Below are positions 1-7,151 of a stretch of DNA of 14,431 bases, piece after piece (position 1 is the stretch's first letter; every line of letters starts with the position of its first letter). The DNA lies in the NCBI GenBank assembly GCA_001872165.1, contig MNXK01000089.1:1-14431 (forward strand). Reading direction: 5' to 3'. The stretch comes from Anaerolineae bacterium CG2_30_58_95. GTDB lineage: Bacteria; Chloroflexota; Anaerolineae; Anaerolineales; Villigracilaceae. Position numbers and translations under genes: made by a program. Under the pieces are notes generated by a model. It made no database searches, was not told where the DNA came from, and was given only the letters and a program-made list of their open reading frames with translations.

Positions 1-91
1 GTTTCGTGAGAGTATAGTGGCTTGATTATATATCAATTTTGCCAACAACAAGCAACCCCAACAATCTTGGAATCAGAGTAAAATTTGTTTC

Positions 92-2806
92 ATGACCGAA
101 GACGTGACCCCCATCCGCCAGCAGTATCTGGAAATCAAACGCCAGTATCCCGACGCCATCCTGTTCTTCCGCCTGGGTGACTTCTACGAAACCTTCGACG
201 AGGACGCCGAGACCGCGGCCCGCGAGCTGGACATCGTGCTGACCTCGCGGCCGATTGGCAAGGGCCTGCGCGCCCCGCTGGCCGGCATCCCCTATCACGC
301 CGTGGAAAATTACCTGTCGCGCCTGATCGAGAAGGGCTATCACGTCGCCATTTGCGAACAGGTTGGCGACCAGCCCACCAAAGGCATCTTCCCGCGCAAG
401 GTGGTACGCGTGGTCACGCCCGGCACGATCGTCGAACCCGGCCTGCTGCCCGGCGATGCCAATAATTACCTCGTCGCGCTGGTACTCGACACCTCGCTGT
501 CCGACAGTTCAACCGTCGGACAACAAAGGGCAGGAATCGCCTACGTGGACATCACCACCGGCGAATTTGCCGCCACCGAAATAGAGGCGGCCGACCTGGC
601 AGCGGAAGGGCAGCCTTCAGGCTCGCCCCTACGTGCTGAAATTGCCCGCCTGCGCCCGGCCGAGATCATCCACCCCGATAATGTCATTCTGCCCAATGGT
701 ATCGCCGGGCACGTCACGCCATGGGTCGCCTGGCGCTTCGAGCCGGGCAAATGCCAGGAAACCCTCTTATCCCATTTTGGCGCCTCCACGCTGGAAGGCT
801 TCGGGCTGAAAAATCTACCGCTCGCCATGCGCGCCGCGGGCGCCATCATCCAATATCTCAAAGAGACCGAGGGCGCGGCGCTCAATTTGCTGACCGGCCT
901 GCGCGTTTACAGCCTATCCGAGTTCATGACCCTGGACGCCGCCACCCGTCGCAACCTGGAACTGACCGAGACCCTACGCGGCGAGAGCAAAGGCTCGCTG
1001 CTCGGCGTGCTCGACCAGACGGTCACACCGATGGGCAAACGCTTGTTGCGCCAATGGGTCAACCAGCCGCTGCTGGATGTCCATCGCATCTGCCTGCGAC
1101 AGGATGGGGTGGCGTTCTTCTTCGAGAACTCGCTGAAGCGCGCCGAGCTGCGCGCCGCGCTGAAGCCGCTGGCCGACCTGGAACGCCTGACCAACCGCAT
1201 CCTCTCCGGCCACGCGCAGCCGCGCGATCTGGTAGCGATGAGGGAGACGTTGGTGAGGTTACCGATAATTCGAGGGATATTTGATAAGGTAGGCGATAGG
1301 GGGATAGGAGATAAGAAGATAGGAGATAGGGGGATAGGAGATAGGGAGATAGGAGATAGGGGGATAGGAGATACCCCTACCACCCTACCTCCTAACTCCT
1401 ATCCCCTATCTCCTAACTTCCATATATGCGAGGAAGAACTCTCACTCCTCCAATCCGCCATCGCCGACGACCCGCCCGCCACGCTGCAAAATACCGGCAT
1501 CCTCCGCCCCGGTTACTCCGCTGAACTGGATGGCGTCATCGAGGCCTCCCGTCACGCCCGCGAATGGATCAACAACCTGGAAAACGTCGAGCGCCAGCGC
1601 ACCGGCATCAAATCCCTGAAGGTGGGCTACAACAAAGTATTTGGGTATTACCTCGAGATCTCTCACGGACAGGTTGCCAAAGCACCCCCGGATTACATCC
1701 GCAAGCAGACGCTGGTCAACGCCGAACGCTACATCACGCCGGAGATGAAAGAATACGAAACTCTGGTGCTGAACGCCGAGGAACGCATCCGCGAGATAGA
1801 GCTGCGCTTGTTCCGCGAGGTCTGCGCGACGCTGGCAAAGTCCGCGGCGCGCTTGCTGGACACGGCGCGTGCGCTGGCCGACCTGGACGTGCGCGCCGCC
1901 TTAGCCGAGTCCGCTGCCCTGGGAGGTTACAGCCGGCCCGAGGTCCGGGAGGAGGACGTGCTGGACATCCGCGAAGGCCGCCATCCGGTCGTCGAGCAAA
2001 CATTGCAAGGCGAACGCTTCGTCCCCAACGATGTCACCATCGAGAAGGGCGAAATCGTGCGCGTCATCACCGGGCCGAACATGTCGGGCAAGTCCACGTA
2101 CCTGCGGCAGGCGGCGCTGATCGTGCTGATGGCGCAGATAGGGTCGTTCGTCCCGGCGGCTTCTGCAAAGATCGGCCTGGTGGACCGCATCTTCACCCGC
2201 ATCGGCGCGCAGGACGAGATCCAGGCCGGGCAGTCCACGTTCATGGTCGAGATGATCGAGGCGGCTAACATCCTGCATCACGCCACGCAAAGGTCGCTGC
2301 TCATCCTGGACGAGATCGGGCGCGGCACCAGCACTTACGACGGCGTCTCGATTGCCTGGGCGGTGGTCGAGTACATCCACAACCACCCGCAACTGCGCGC
2401 CAAGACGCTCTTCGCCACCCACTACCACGAGCTGACCCAACTGGCGGACCTACTGCCAGGCGTGCGCAATTACAGCGTGGCCGTGACCGAAGCGGACGCC
2501 AAAGTCGTCTTCCTGCACAAGATCGTGCCAGGCGGCGCGGACCGCTCTTACGGCATCCACGTAGCGCAACTGGCCGGGCTGCCGAGGCCGGTCATCCAGC
2601 GCGCCAGCGAGATCATGCGCGAACTGGAGAAATCCTCCGGCCAGGCGGTGCACATTAACCCGCATGCCGCGCAGCAGGCCGCGCTCTTCCCGGAGACCAG
2701 TCCGTTGCTGGATGAGCTTAAATTGCTTGATGTGAATTCGTTATCGCCAATCGAGGCGTTGAACAAGCTGTTCGAATGGCAAAGAAAATACCTGGAAAAG
2801 CAATGA
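92..2806 (+). CDS. mutS: DNA mismatch repair protein MutS
   Basis: MutS recognises mismatches and small loops in newly replicated DNA and, with ATP, recruits MutL. The 904-residue protein shows the full domain order. The N-terminal mismatch-binding domain has the Phe-X-Glu motif (F31, E33 within GDFYETF). Connector, core and clamp domains follow (RTGIKSLKVGYNKVFGYY, then NAERYITPEMKEYE), then the ATPase with Walker A GPNMSGKST at 661-669, Walker B acids D740/E741 and the DEIGRGTSTYDG stretch. The C-terminal helix (SPIEALNKLFEWQRKYL) matches the dimer/tetramer tail of the family. The length exceeds the usual roughly 850-870 residues, largely because residues ~402-442 are a repeat-encoded insertion in the core domain. 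The start at 92 fits the family N-terminus, although the ribosome binding site is weak. A TATAGT at 13-18 could be part of a promoter whose -35 lies outside the window. All catalytic motifs are intact, so the protein is probably functional. Confidence 0.97.
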   Translation: MTEDVTPIRQQYLEIKRQYPDAILFFRLGDFYETFDEDAETAARELDIVLTSRPIGKGLRAPLAGIPYHAVENYLSRLIEKGYHVAICEQVGDQPTKGIFPRKVVRVVTPGTIVEPGLLPGDANNYLVALVLDTSLSDSSTVGQQRAGIAYVDITTGEFAATEIEAADLAAEGQPSGSPLRAEIARLRPAEIIHPDNVILPNGIAGHVTPWVAWRFEPGKCQETLLSHFGASTLEGFGLKNLPLAMRAAGAIIQYLKETEGAALNLLTGLRVYSLSEFMTLDAATRRNLELTETLRGESKGSLLGVLDQTVTPMGKRLLRQWVNQPLLDVHRICLRQDGVAFFFENSLKRAELRAALKPLADLERLTNRILSGHAQPRDLVAMRETLVRLPIIRGIFDKVGDRGIGDKKIGDRGIGDREIGDRGIGDTPTTLPPNSYPLSPNFHICEEELSLLQSAIADDPPATLQNTGILRPGYSAELDGVIEASRHAREWINNLENVERQRTGIKSLKVGYNKVFGYYLEISHGQVAKAPPDYIRKQTLVNAERYITPEMKEYETLVLNAEERIREIELRLFREVCATLAKSAARLLDTARALADLDVRAALAESAALGGYSRPEVREEDVLDIREGRHPVVEQTLQGERFVPNDVTIEKGEIVRVITGPNMSGKSTYLRQAALIVLMAQIGSFVPAASAKIGLVDRIFTRIGAQDEIQAGQSTFMVEMIEAANILHHATQRSLLILDEIGRGTSTYDGVSIAWAVVEYIHNHPQLRAKTLFATHYHELTQLADLLPGVRNYSVAVTEADAKVVFLHKIVPGGADRSYGIHVAQLAGLPRPVIQRASEIMRELEKSSGQAVHINPHAAQQAALFPETSPLLDELKLLDVNSLSPIEALNKLFEWQRKYLEKQ
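1295..1417. repeat. 15-bp tandem repeat with inverted partner, in frame inside mutS
   Basis: Four units plus a degenerate fifth of a 15-bp repeat (GATAGGAGATAGGGG and variants) start at 1303, 1318, 1333, 1348 and 1363, preceded by a partial unit at 1295. They are followed by a C-rich inverted copy: 1352-1370 pairs with 1396-1413 around a 25-nt loop. Because 15 is divisible by three, the array is translated as IGDRG-type pentapeptides. The inverted part reads as a Pro/Ser/Asn-rich linker. It lies between conserved helices of the MutS core domain, where relatives have only a short loop. Repeats of this GGAGATAGGG type look like dispersed hairpin elements of environmental bacteria; that last point is recalled, not tested. 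Confidence 0.85.
2747..2796 (+). repeat. mutS 3'-end direct repeat, copy 1 (within mutS)
   Basis: This is the segment of the functional mutS 3' end that recurs at 3508-3557, with an offset of 761 bp. Within the matched codons PIEALNKLFEWQRKYL the two copies differ at six positions, all synonymous. Together the copies bracket the DUF433/DUF5615 gene pair. Confidence 0.85.
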
Positions 2807-2845
2807 TATACTTGATGTAAGCACCCGAAAAGACGAGAGGCTACC

Positions 2846-3160
2846 ATGTTAGTCGAAACCCGCTATGAACATGTCATGCTCAGCGACGCCAGAATTCCGA
2901 TGATCTCTGGTACGGATATGAAAGTGACCGAACTCGTCCTGGCGCATATCGCTTACGGCTGGAGTCCGGAGGAGCTTCATTTTCAGTTTCCGCATTTGAC
3001 GCTGGGGCAAATTTATTCTGCACTCGCCTACTATTGGGATCATCGGGAAGAACTCGACAAAAAAATTGAAGCACGCCTAGAAGCCACAGAGAAACTCCGC
3101 CGCGGAATTGGGGAAACGCCACTGATGGCACGCCTCAGGGCTAAGGGGTTGATTGCATGA
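2846..3160 (+). CDS. DUF433 family protein, probable antitoxin
   Basis: This 104-residue protein has the DUF433 core: GWSPEEL followed by P-LTLGQIYSALAYYWDHREELD at about residues 38-72, a winged-helix/homeodomain-like DNA-binding fold. A charged C-terminal tail follows, probably the part that contacts the partner. DUF433 proteins commonly pair with DUF5615 PIN-like proteins as type II toxin-antitoxin-like modules, and the next gene is such a partner with a 4-bp ATGA overlap. A GAGAGG ribosome binding site lies five bases before the ATG. By analogy the protein would neutralise its partner and may autorepress the pair. The gene starts 39 bp after mutS and sits between two copies of the mutS tail, which suggests arrival by insertion. 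The family assignment is strong; the antitoxin activity is inferred. Confidence 0.85.
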   Translation: MLVETRYEHVMLSDARIPMISGTDMKVTELVLAHIAYGWSPEELHFQFPHLTLGQIYSALAYYWDHREELDKKIEARLEATEKLRRGIGETPLMARLRAKGLIA

Positions 3161-3504
3161 CGTTTGCGCTATACATGGATCATCACGTGCCCAAAGCCAT
3201 CACAAATGGCCTGCGGCTGCGCGATATAGATGTATTGACTGCACATGATGATGGCGCGGACGAACTCGATGACACACGGTTGCTTGATAGAGCCAATGAA
3301 TTGAAACGCATTCTCTTCACACAGGATGATGACCTGCTGGCAGAGGCAGCCGAACGCATGAGGAAAGGTACTCCTTTTTACGGCTTGATTTATGCTCATC
3401 AATTGAGATGCTCGATTGGAACGATCATTCGCGATCTGGAAATAATCGCAAAAGCGGGGGAAGTAGAGGAAATCACGAATCACATCCAATTCCTCCCGCT
3501 CTAA
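3157..3504 (+). CDS. DUF5615 PIN-like protein, probable toxin
   Basis: This 115-residue protein belongs to the DUF5615 PIN-like group. It has an N-terminal strand with an acidic residue (LYMDHHVP, D8), a central IDVLTAHDDGADELDD-like helix region, and a second acidic cluster after a strand (ILFTQDDDLL, about residues 50-58). This matches the metal-binding acid pattern of PIN nucleases, so an RNase role is plausible. The family usually has D-E-N or D-V-P after the first strand; here it reads DHHVP. Its start overlaps the end of the DUF433 gene (ATGA), so the two are probably translationally coupled. The stop codon is immediately followed by the duplicated mutS tail. Toxicity is inferred from family and pairing only. 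Confidence 0.83.
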   Translation: MTFALYMDHHVPKAITNGLRLRDIDVLTAHDDGADELDDTRLLDRANELKRILFTQDDDLLAEAAERMRKGTPFYGLIYAHQLRCSIGTIIRDLEIIAKAGEVEEITNHIQFLPL

Positions 3505-3564
3505 CTACCGATCGAGGCGTTGAACAAGTTGTTCGAGTGGCAGAGAAAATATTTGGGTGAGTAG
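3505..3564 (+). pseudogene. Orphan second copy of the mutS C-terminal tail
   Basis: Directly after the DUF5615 stop, 19 sense codons and a TAG encode LPIEALNKLFEWQRKYLGE, nearly identical to the real mutS end. It has no start codon or ribosome binding site. Compared with the mutS copy, changes within the shared 16 codons (CCA/CCG, CTG/TTG, GAA/GAG, CAA/CAG, TAC/TAT, CTG/TTG) are all synonymous. This is the expected mark of two alleles that diverged under protein-level selection before being placed in tandem. The most economical reading is that this is the original 3' end of the resident mutS, cut off when the toxin-antitoxin module and a replacement tail were inserted upstream. Confidence 0.85.
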
Positions 3565-3582
3565 AGTCCCCGCGGAGGAATG

Positions 3583-3921
3583 ATGATCCATTTACTGAAA
3601 GAAAAAGCGACACTCGCACAAATGCAAGAAATGCTCCAGGAATACAAGAGCATGGTCAAGATTGTTGTAGATATCCGCTTGCACACACTGGCCGGAGGCG
3701 GCGAGATGCACGCCGACTGCGAAACAGTGCTTCTTGAGGCGGGTAGCGAGCAGGATGATCTATGGGGAGCGAACTGGTATCCGGCTGAAGGACGGGTCGA
3801 GTTTGAGTCGCTCATCAATATCCGGCCCAGATTGGGAAATCGGAATATCCTGATCCAGGATGAAAAGGTACGCCAACAAGTAGATGCGATCGCTCACAGA
3901 ATTCTCGGAGGTGTACAATGA
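3583..3921 (+). CDS. DUF5674 family protein
   Basis: This small soluble protein of 112 residues matches, as I recall it, the DUF5674 family. The hallmarks are KLVVDI-like (here IVVDIRLHTLAGGGEMHADCE at about residues 24-44), then LL-GS-QDDLWGANWYP and FESLINIRPR, and a closing helix with I-DEKVRQQVDAI. The conserved His-Ala-Asp-Cys patch could suggest metal or nucleotide binding, but no function is established. I chose the second of two tandem ATGs (3583). It lies four bases after GGAGG (3574-3578) and gives the family-typical MIHLL start; the ATG at 3580 is too close. It begins 18 bp after the orphan mutS tail and overlaps the next gene by ATGA, so it was probably the gene right behind mutS before the insertion. 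Confidence 0.8.
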   Translation: MIHLLKEKATLAQMQEMLQEYKSMVKIVVDIRLHTLAGGGEMHADCETVLLEAGSEQDDLWGANWYPAEGRVEFESLINIRPRLGNRNILIQDEKVRQQVDAIAHRILGGVQ

Positions 3922-4265
3922 TAGACAGAGAAAAACTTCGCCAGCGCTTCCTGCGAGACGCGTTGCCGGTGCGCCTGGGAAATCTCTCTGCCACATTAGG
4001 GAGAATCTCGTCCAACGCCAGAGAGTCAAAGGATCAATCCATCGTTGGAAACCTTTTGGATGAGGCCAAACACTTGATCGAATGGACAGCCGCTGATGCA
4101 GATATAACGACTGCCGCAGAACTCGTGGAAATGCAGCGCTTGATCGCCCTCTGGCAGCGAGCCTGGGATTCGTCCGCCATAAACAGGAGCCAGCGCATAT
4201 TGCTCGCCGCACAGGCAAAATCGTGGTCGGATAAGGCTCTCGATTTGTCCGGACTGGCGGGATGA
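3918..4265 (+). CDS. Small helical protein of unknown function, coupled to DUF5674
   Basis: I do not recognise this 115-residue protein. It appears all-helical and soluble, with no signal peptide or membrane segment. The N-terminus is basic and hydrophobic (MIDREKLRQRFLRDALPVRLGNLSATLGRIS). A middle helix follows (LLDEAKHLIEWTAADAD), then a stretch rich in Leu, Gln and Trp (EMQRLIALWQRAWD) and a closing helix (RILLAAQAKSWSDKALDLSGLAG). The ATG overlaps the DUF5674 stop (ATGATAG), so the two are translationally coupled and probably act together. The ORF fills the space without competing frames, which supports it being real. Confidence 0.75.
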   Translation: MIDREKLRQRFLRDALPVRLGNLSATLGRISSNARESKDQSIVGNLLDEAKHLIEWTAADADITTAAELVEMQRLIALWQRAWDSSAINRSQRILLAAQAKSWSDKALDLSGLAG

Positions 4266-4357
4266 GGCGGCTCTTTTACCCATGCGGCAGCTCAGGGTAT
4301 GCTTTCACCTCATTCGGCTACTGAGTACCCAGGCCATTGTTATTGGCATCGCAACAT

Positions 4358-4408
4358 CCGAATGTCTATTCGGCACTAATGACTGGCTAAAAGTCCATCA
4401 CTTTTAGC
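4358..4408. other. Two small hairpins upstream of the lipoprotein gene
   Basis: The 165-bp gap at 4266-4430 holds two perfect inverted repeats. CCGAAT at 4358-4363 pairs with ATTCGG at 4368-4373 across a 4-nt loop. GCTAAAAGT at 4386-4394 pairs with ACTTTTAGC at 4400-4408 across a 5-nt loop. Neither is followed by a T-run, so they are weak terminator candidates. The second ends about 12 bases before the AGGAAGGA ribosome binding site of the next gene and could be a leader structure or operator. Confidence 0.45.
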
Positions 4409-4430
4409 GGGAAGTAAAGAGGAAGGAACT

Positions 4431-5414
4431 ATGAGAAAAGGAATTGTGTGGTTGATAATTGTTGCTATATTCGGGGCAATTTTGAGTGCTTGTGCTACTC
4501 AAAAGCTGGAGCCTACTTTAACATTTGAACCAATCAGTACGCTATCTCCAACAGCAACTAATACATCAGTCCCAACAAATACGCCTGAGGCAACAATCGT
4601 TCCCACATTAGTTGAAACAGAGCAACCGACGATGGGTTCAACTCGTATCTCCGAAGTTGACCAGATGGTACAAGTGTATGTTCCCGCTGGCGAATTCATA
4701 ATGGGGTCGAATGACGAAAATGCCAAAAGAACGCTTGAGGGTCGCTCCTATCCCGAAATTCCCGTGAATACAGTGTACCTGGATGGATATTGGATAGACA
4801 AATATGAGGTCTCCAACGGCCAATATGCTTTGTGCGTAGACGCTGGCGTTTGCCAACCCCCCATCGATTCAGAGTCACATACTCGTGGAAAATACTTTGG
4901 TAACCCGGAATATTCGAATTATCCGGTCATCTGGGTGACTTGGTACAAGGCGCGGGCGTACTGCGAATGGACTGGCAGAAGGCTGCCAACCGAGGCGGAA
5001 TGGGAGAAGGCCGCCCGTAGTACGGATGGACGTAAATATCCCTGGGGTAATGATCCATTGAGCGGAGAACGGGCAAACTTTTGCGATATTAATTGTCCTT
5101 ATGATTATGCCAACGAACTCTACAATGATGGCTACGCAGATACATCACCGGTAGGAAACTATCCCGCAGGCGCCAGCCCCTATGGGGTGATGGATATGTC
5201 TGGTAATGTGTGGGAATGGACCGGTACGCTCATCCAGCCCTACCCCTATGATTCCACTGATGGACGGGAAAATCTGGATGCACCTGGTGAGCGGGCTTGG
5301 CGCGGAGGACCATGGAAAAATAGTGCGTGGTGGATGCGTTCAACCGTACGTTACCGCTCAGTTCCAAATTATTCTTGGGAGGTCTTGGGTTTTCGCTGTG
5401 CATCTTCGGAATAA
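4431..5414 (+). CDS. Lipoprotein with FGE-sulfatase (SUMF1-like) domain lacking catalytic cysteines
   Basis: This 327-residue exported protein has a signal peptide ending in the lipobox LSAC, with lipidated Cys21. A Thr/Pro/Ser-rich linker spans about residues 22-80, and one formylglycine-generating-enzyme-type fold spans about 82-327. Family motifs are VPAGEFIMGS, YWIDKYEVSNGQYALC, PVIWVTWYKARAYCEWTGRRLPTEAEWEKAAR, PYGVMDMSGNVWEWT and the terminal GFRCAS. In true FGE a Cys pair lies between GGS and the YR segment; here that stretch reads GGPWKNSAWWMRSTVRYRS with no Cys. Sulfatase activation is therefore unlikely, and a binding or structural role on the outer face of the membrane is more plausible. 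A good AGGAAGGA site lies before the ATG. Its codon use looks more AT-rich than the flanking genes, so separate acquisition is possible. The domain call is firm; the role is unknown. Confidence 0.9.
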   Translation: MRKGIVWLIIVAIFGAILSACATQKLEPTLTFEPISTLSPTATNTSVPTNTPEATIVPTLVETEQPTMGSTRISEVDQMVQVYVPAGEFIMGSNDENAKRTLEGRSYPEIPVNTVYLDGYWIDKYEVSNGQYALCVDAGVCQPPIDSESHTRGKYFGNPEYSNYPVIWVTWYKARAYCEWTGRRLPTEAEWEKAARSTDGRKYPWGNDPLSGERANFCDINCPYDYANELYNDGYADTSPVGNYPAGASPYGVMDMSGNVWEWTGTLIQPYPYDSTDGRENLDAPGERAWRGGPWKNSAWWMRSTVRYRSVPNYSWEVLGFRCASSE

Positions 5415-5471
5415 TGACCTTTACCCAGAGTGGTCAAGATGAAAACTCATAGCCCCATGCAAGAAAGGATT

Positions 5472-5477
5472 TATAAT
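5472..5477 (+). promoter_or_regulatory. Possible -10 element (TATAAT) before the cyclase gene
   Basis: A consensus TATAAT lies 30 bp before the cyclase start codon, which would give a short leader of about 20 nt. No convincing -35 is seen at 16-18 bp upstream. The site is therefore tentative. Confidence 0.35.
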
Positions 5478-5506
5478 CAACGTACGACCCGTTCGGCAGA
5501 GTTCTC

Positions 5507-6988
5507 ATGATGTGGATCCTCACCGTCCGTTCCCCCGTTTCTGAGCCGCGCGAATACATCCTGAAGCCAGGTGTACAGCGCATTGGCCGCGATGCTGGCA
5601 ACGCTATCGCTCTGAGCGACAACCAAGTTTCACGCGTCCACGCCGAAATCCAGTTAGACACCCCTGGCCGCCACGTCGTCATCATCGACCTGGGCAGCAC
5701 CAACGGCACCTACGTCAACCACCAGCGGCTGCCCACCTCCAAGCCCTACGTGCTGAGGCCGGACGACGCAATCCGCATCGGTTTCCACGAGATGCGCGTG
5801 GCCCACCCAGTGGAGAAGACACAGGTCAGCACGATCACCGAGAGTCTCCCCATTTCCCAGGCCATGGTTCTCGAGTCGCTCGACCGGCACGCCATCCTGC
5901 TCTACGAGATCATTGACCGGCTGAACAAGGTCTTCGACATCGAAGGGGCGCTGAGAGAGATCGCCGCGCTCATGCAGCGGTCGCTGGGCGTCGAAAAGTG
6001 CGGGATTTTCCTGCCGCACCAGTTCAAGGATTTCGCCGGGCTGAGTTTTCCAACCACTTACGCAAAACGCGCCATCCAGCAGCGCGAAGCGGTCTTCATC
6101 CCCAAATTGACGGTCAGCACGACCCAGGATATCAGCCCAAGCGCGGGGATGCTGCACATCCGCTCGTTGGTTTGCGTACCCGCCATCTTGAACGAGCAGG
6201 TGATGGCTCTCATCTATCTATACAACACTTCATCCAAAGGCCGCTTGCTGGACAAGAACGATTTACACGTGGCGGTGGCGGTGGCGCACCTGGCCGCCCT
6301 GACCATCGAGCGGGTGCACATGTCCGAAAAGCTGCAAGACCAGGAAAAAGTCCACCAACTGCTCAAACGCTTCCTGCCGCCCGCCGACGCCCACACGATG
6401 CTGGATAGCTATCTCAAGACCGGCAACCTGCCCGAACTGAGCGAGCAGACGGCCACCGTCCTGTTTGCTGATATCGCCGATTCCACGCACCTGGCTGAAA
6501 AGCTGGGGCCACAGCGCTTCGGGGCCATCTTGAACCGCTACTACCAGGATATGACCAACATCGTCTTCGGTCATGGCGGCCTGATTGACAAGTACCTGGG
6601 GGACGGGGTGATGGCCGTCTTTGGCATTTCCGGCGCTCGAAAGGATGTAGAGAGGCGGGCCGTAGAGGCAGGCTTGCAGATGCTGGAGCGGCTCGAGAAG
6701 AACTACGCCAACGAAGGCAACCCCATCAAAGTCGGCGTGGCAGTGAATACCGGCCCGGTCATGGCCGGCTACGTGGTCACGCAAGAGCGGGTCGAGCTTT
6801 CGGTGCTGGGCGATACGGTGAACGTCGCCTCCCGGATGGAGGCGCTGGCGCGGCCCAATCGCCTGTTCGTTGGCCCGCTCACCTACAAGGCCATCCAGGG
6901 ATACTTCAAGCTGAGGAGTATCGGGCCGGTGGAGATCCGCGGGCGCACTGAACCGGTGCAGGTGCATGAGGTGGTCAGATCGCTCTGA
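5507..6988 (+). CDS. FHA-GAF-class III adenylate cyclase
   Basis: This cytosolic signalling protein of 493 residues (or 492 from the second of two tandem ATGs) has three modules. Residues 1-95 are an FHA domain with the phosphothreonine-binding set G27-R28, S42-R-V-H45 and STNGTYVN. Residues about 130-290 are a GAF-type sensor preceded by a helix. Residues about 312-490 are a class III nucleotide cyclase. Its metal-binding aspartates are D322 (FADIADST) and D366 (YLGDG). The base-selecting Lys is K362, and the transition-state Asn and Arg are N439 and R443 (TVNVASRM). The residue equivalent to the second base-selecting Asp is S432. A Thr or Ser there is typical of class IIIb cyclases, which make cAMP and are often bicarbonate-sensitive; class and product are inferred. 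The FHA domain suggests control by a Ser/Thr kinase encoded elsewhere. The ribosome binding site is weak. The gene converges on hppA. Confidence 0.93.
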   Translation: MMWILTVRSPVSEPREYILKPGVQRIGRDAGNAIALSDNQVSRVHAEIQLDTPGRHVVIIDLGSTNGTYVNHQRLPTSKPYVLRPDDAIRIGFHEMRVAHPVEKTQVSTITESLPISQAMVLESLDRHAILLYEIIDRLNKVFDIEGALREIAALMQRSLGVEKCGIFLPHQFKDFAGLSFPTTYAKRAIQQREAVFIPKLTVSTTQDISPSAGMLHIRSLVCVPAILNEQVMALIYLYNTSSKGRLLDKNDLHVAVAVAHLAALTIERVHMSEKLQDQEKVHQLLKRFLPPADAHTMLDSYLKTGNLPELSEQTATVLFADIADSTHLAEKLGPQRFGAILNRYYQDMTNIVFGHGGLIDKYLGDGVMAVFGISGARKDVERRAVEAGLQMLERLEKNYANEGNPIKVGVAVNTGPVMAGYVVTQERVELSVLGDTVNVASRMEALARPNRLFVGPLTYKAIQGYFKLRSIGPVEIRGRTEPVQVHEVVRSL

Positions 6989-6993
6989 GCGGA

Positions 6994-7041
6994 GCCGCCT
7001 GTTCGTGGCGGCGAAGTCGAAGGGCAGCAGTGCCTCGACTA
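6994..7041. other. Hairpins after the cyclase gene
   Basis: The gap after the cyclase stop contains GCCGCC at 6994-6999 pairing with GGCGGC at 7007-7012, and AGTCGA-AGG (from 7015) pairing with CCTCGACT (ending 7041) with a one-base bulge. They could help end cyclase transcription, but no U-tract follows directly. The segment also resembles short dispersed repeat debris. Confidence 0.35.
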
Positions 7042-7097
7042 CAGGCAAAAAACGCCCTCCGCTCGGCACGAGAGGCTCTACGAGAGAATTTTGAAAA

Positions 7098-7130
7098 AAG
7101 TGCCACGTACCTGCAAAGTACGTGGCACTT
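7098..7130 (-). terminator. Strong intrinsic terminator of hppA, possibly bidirectional
   Basis: There is a perfect 13-bp stem: AAGTGCCACGTAC at 7098-7110 pairs with GTACGTGGCACTT at 7118-7130 around a 7-nt loop. On the minus strand the stem runs into six T residues (7094-7099 on the complement), the classic form for ending hppA mRNA 22 bp after its stop codon. On the plus strand it is followed by CTCATTTTA, a weaker tract that may also stop cyclase transcription from the other side. Confidence 0.85.
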
Positions 7131-7151
7131 CTCATTTTACGGTGCTTCTTT

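Noticed and set aside
22..36. TTGAT/ATCAA palindrome upstream of mutS
   Set aside because: Only five-base arms in AT-rich DNA; not distinguishable from chance.
1734..2440. Several long open frames opposite or overlapping mutS
   Set aside because: They are shadows of a GC-rich coding sequence; mutS explains the region fully and their proteins show no domains.
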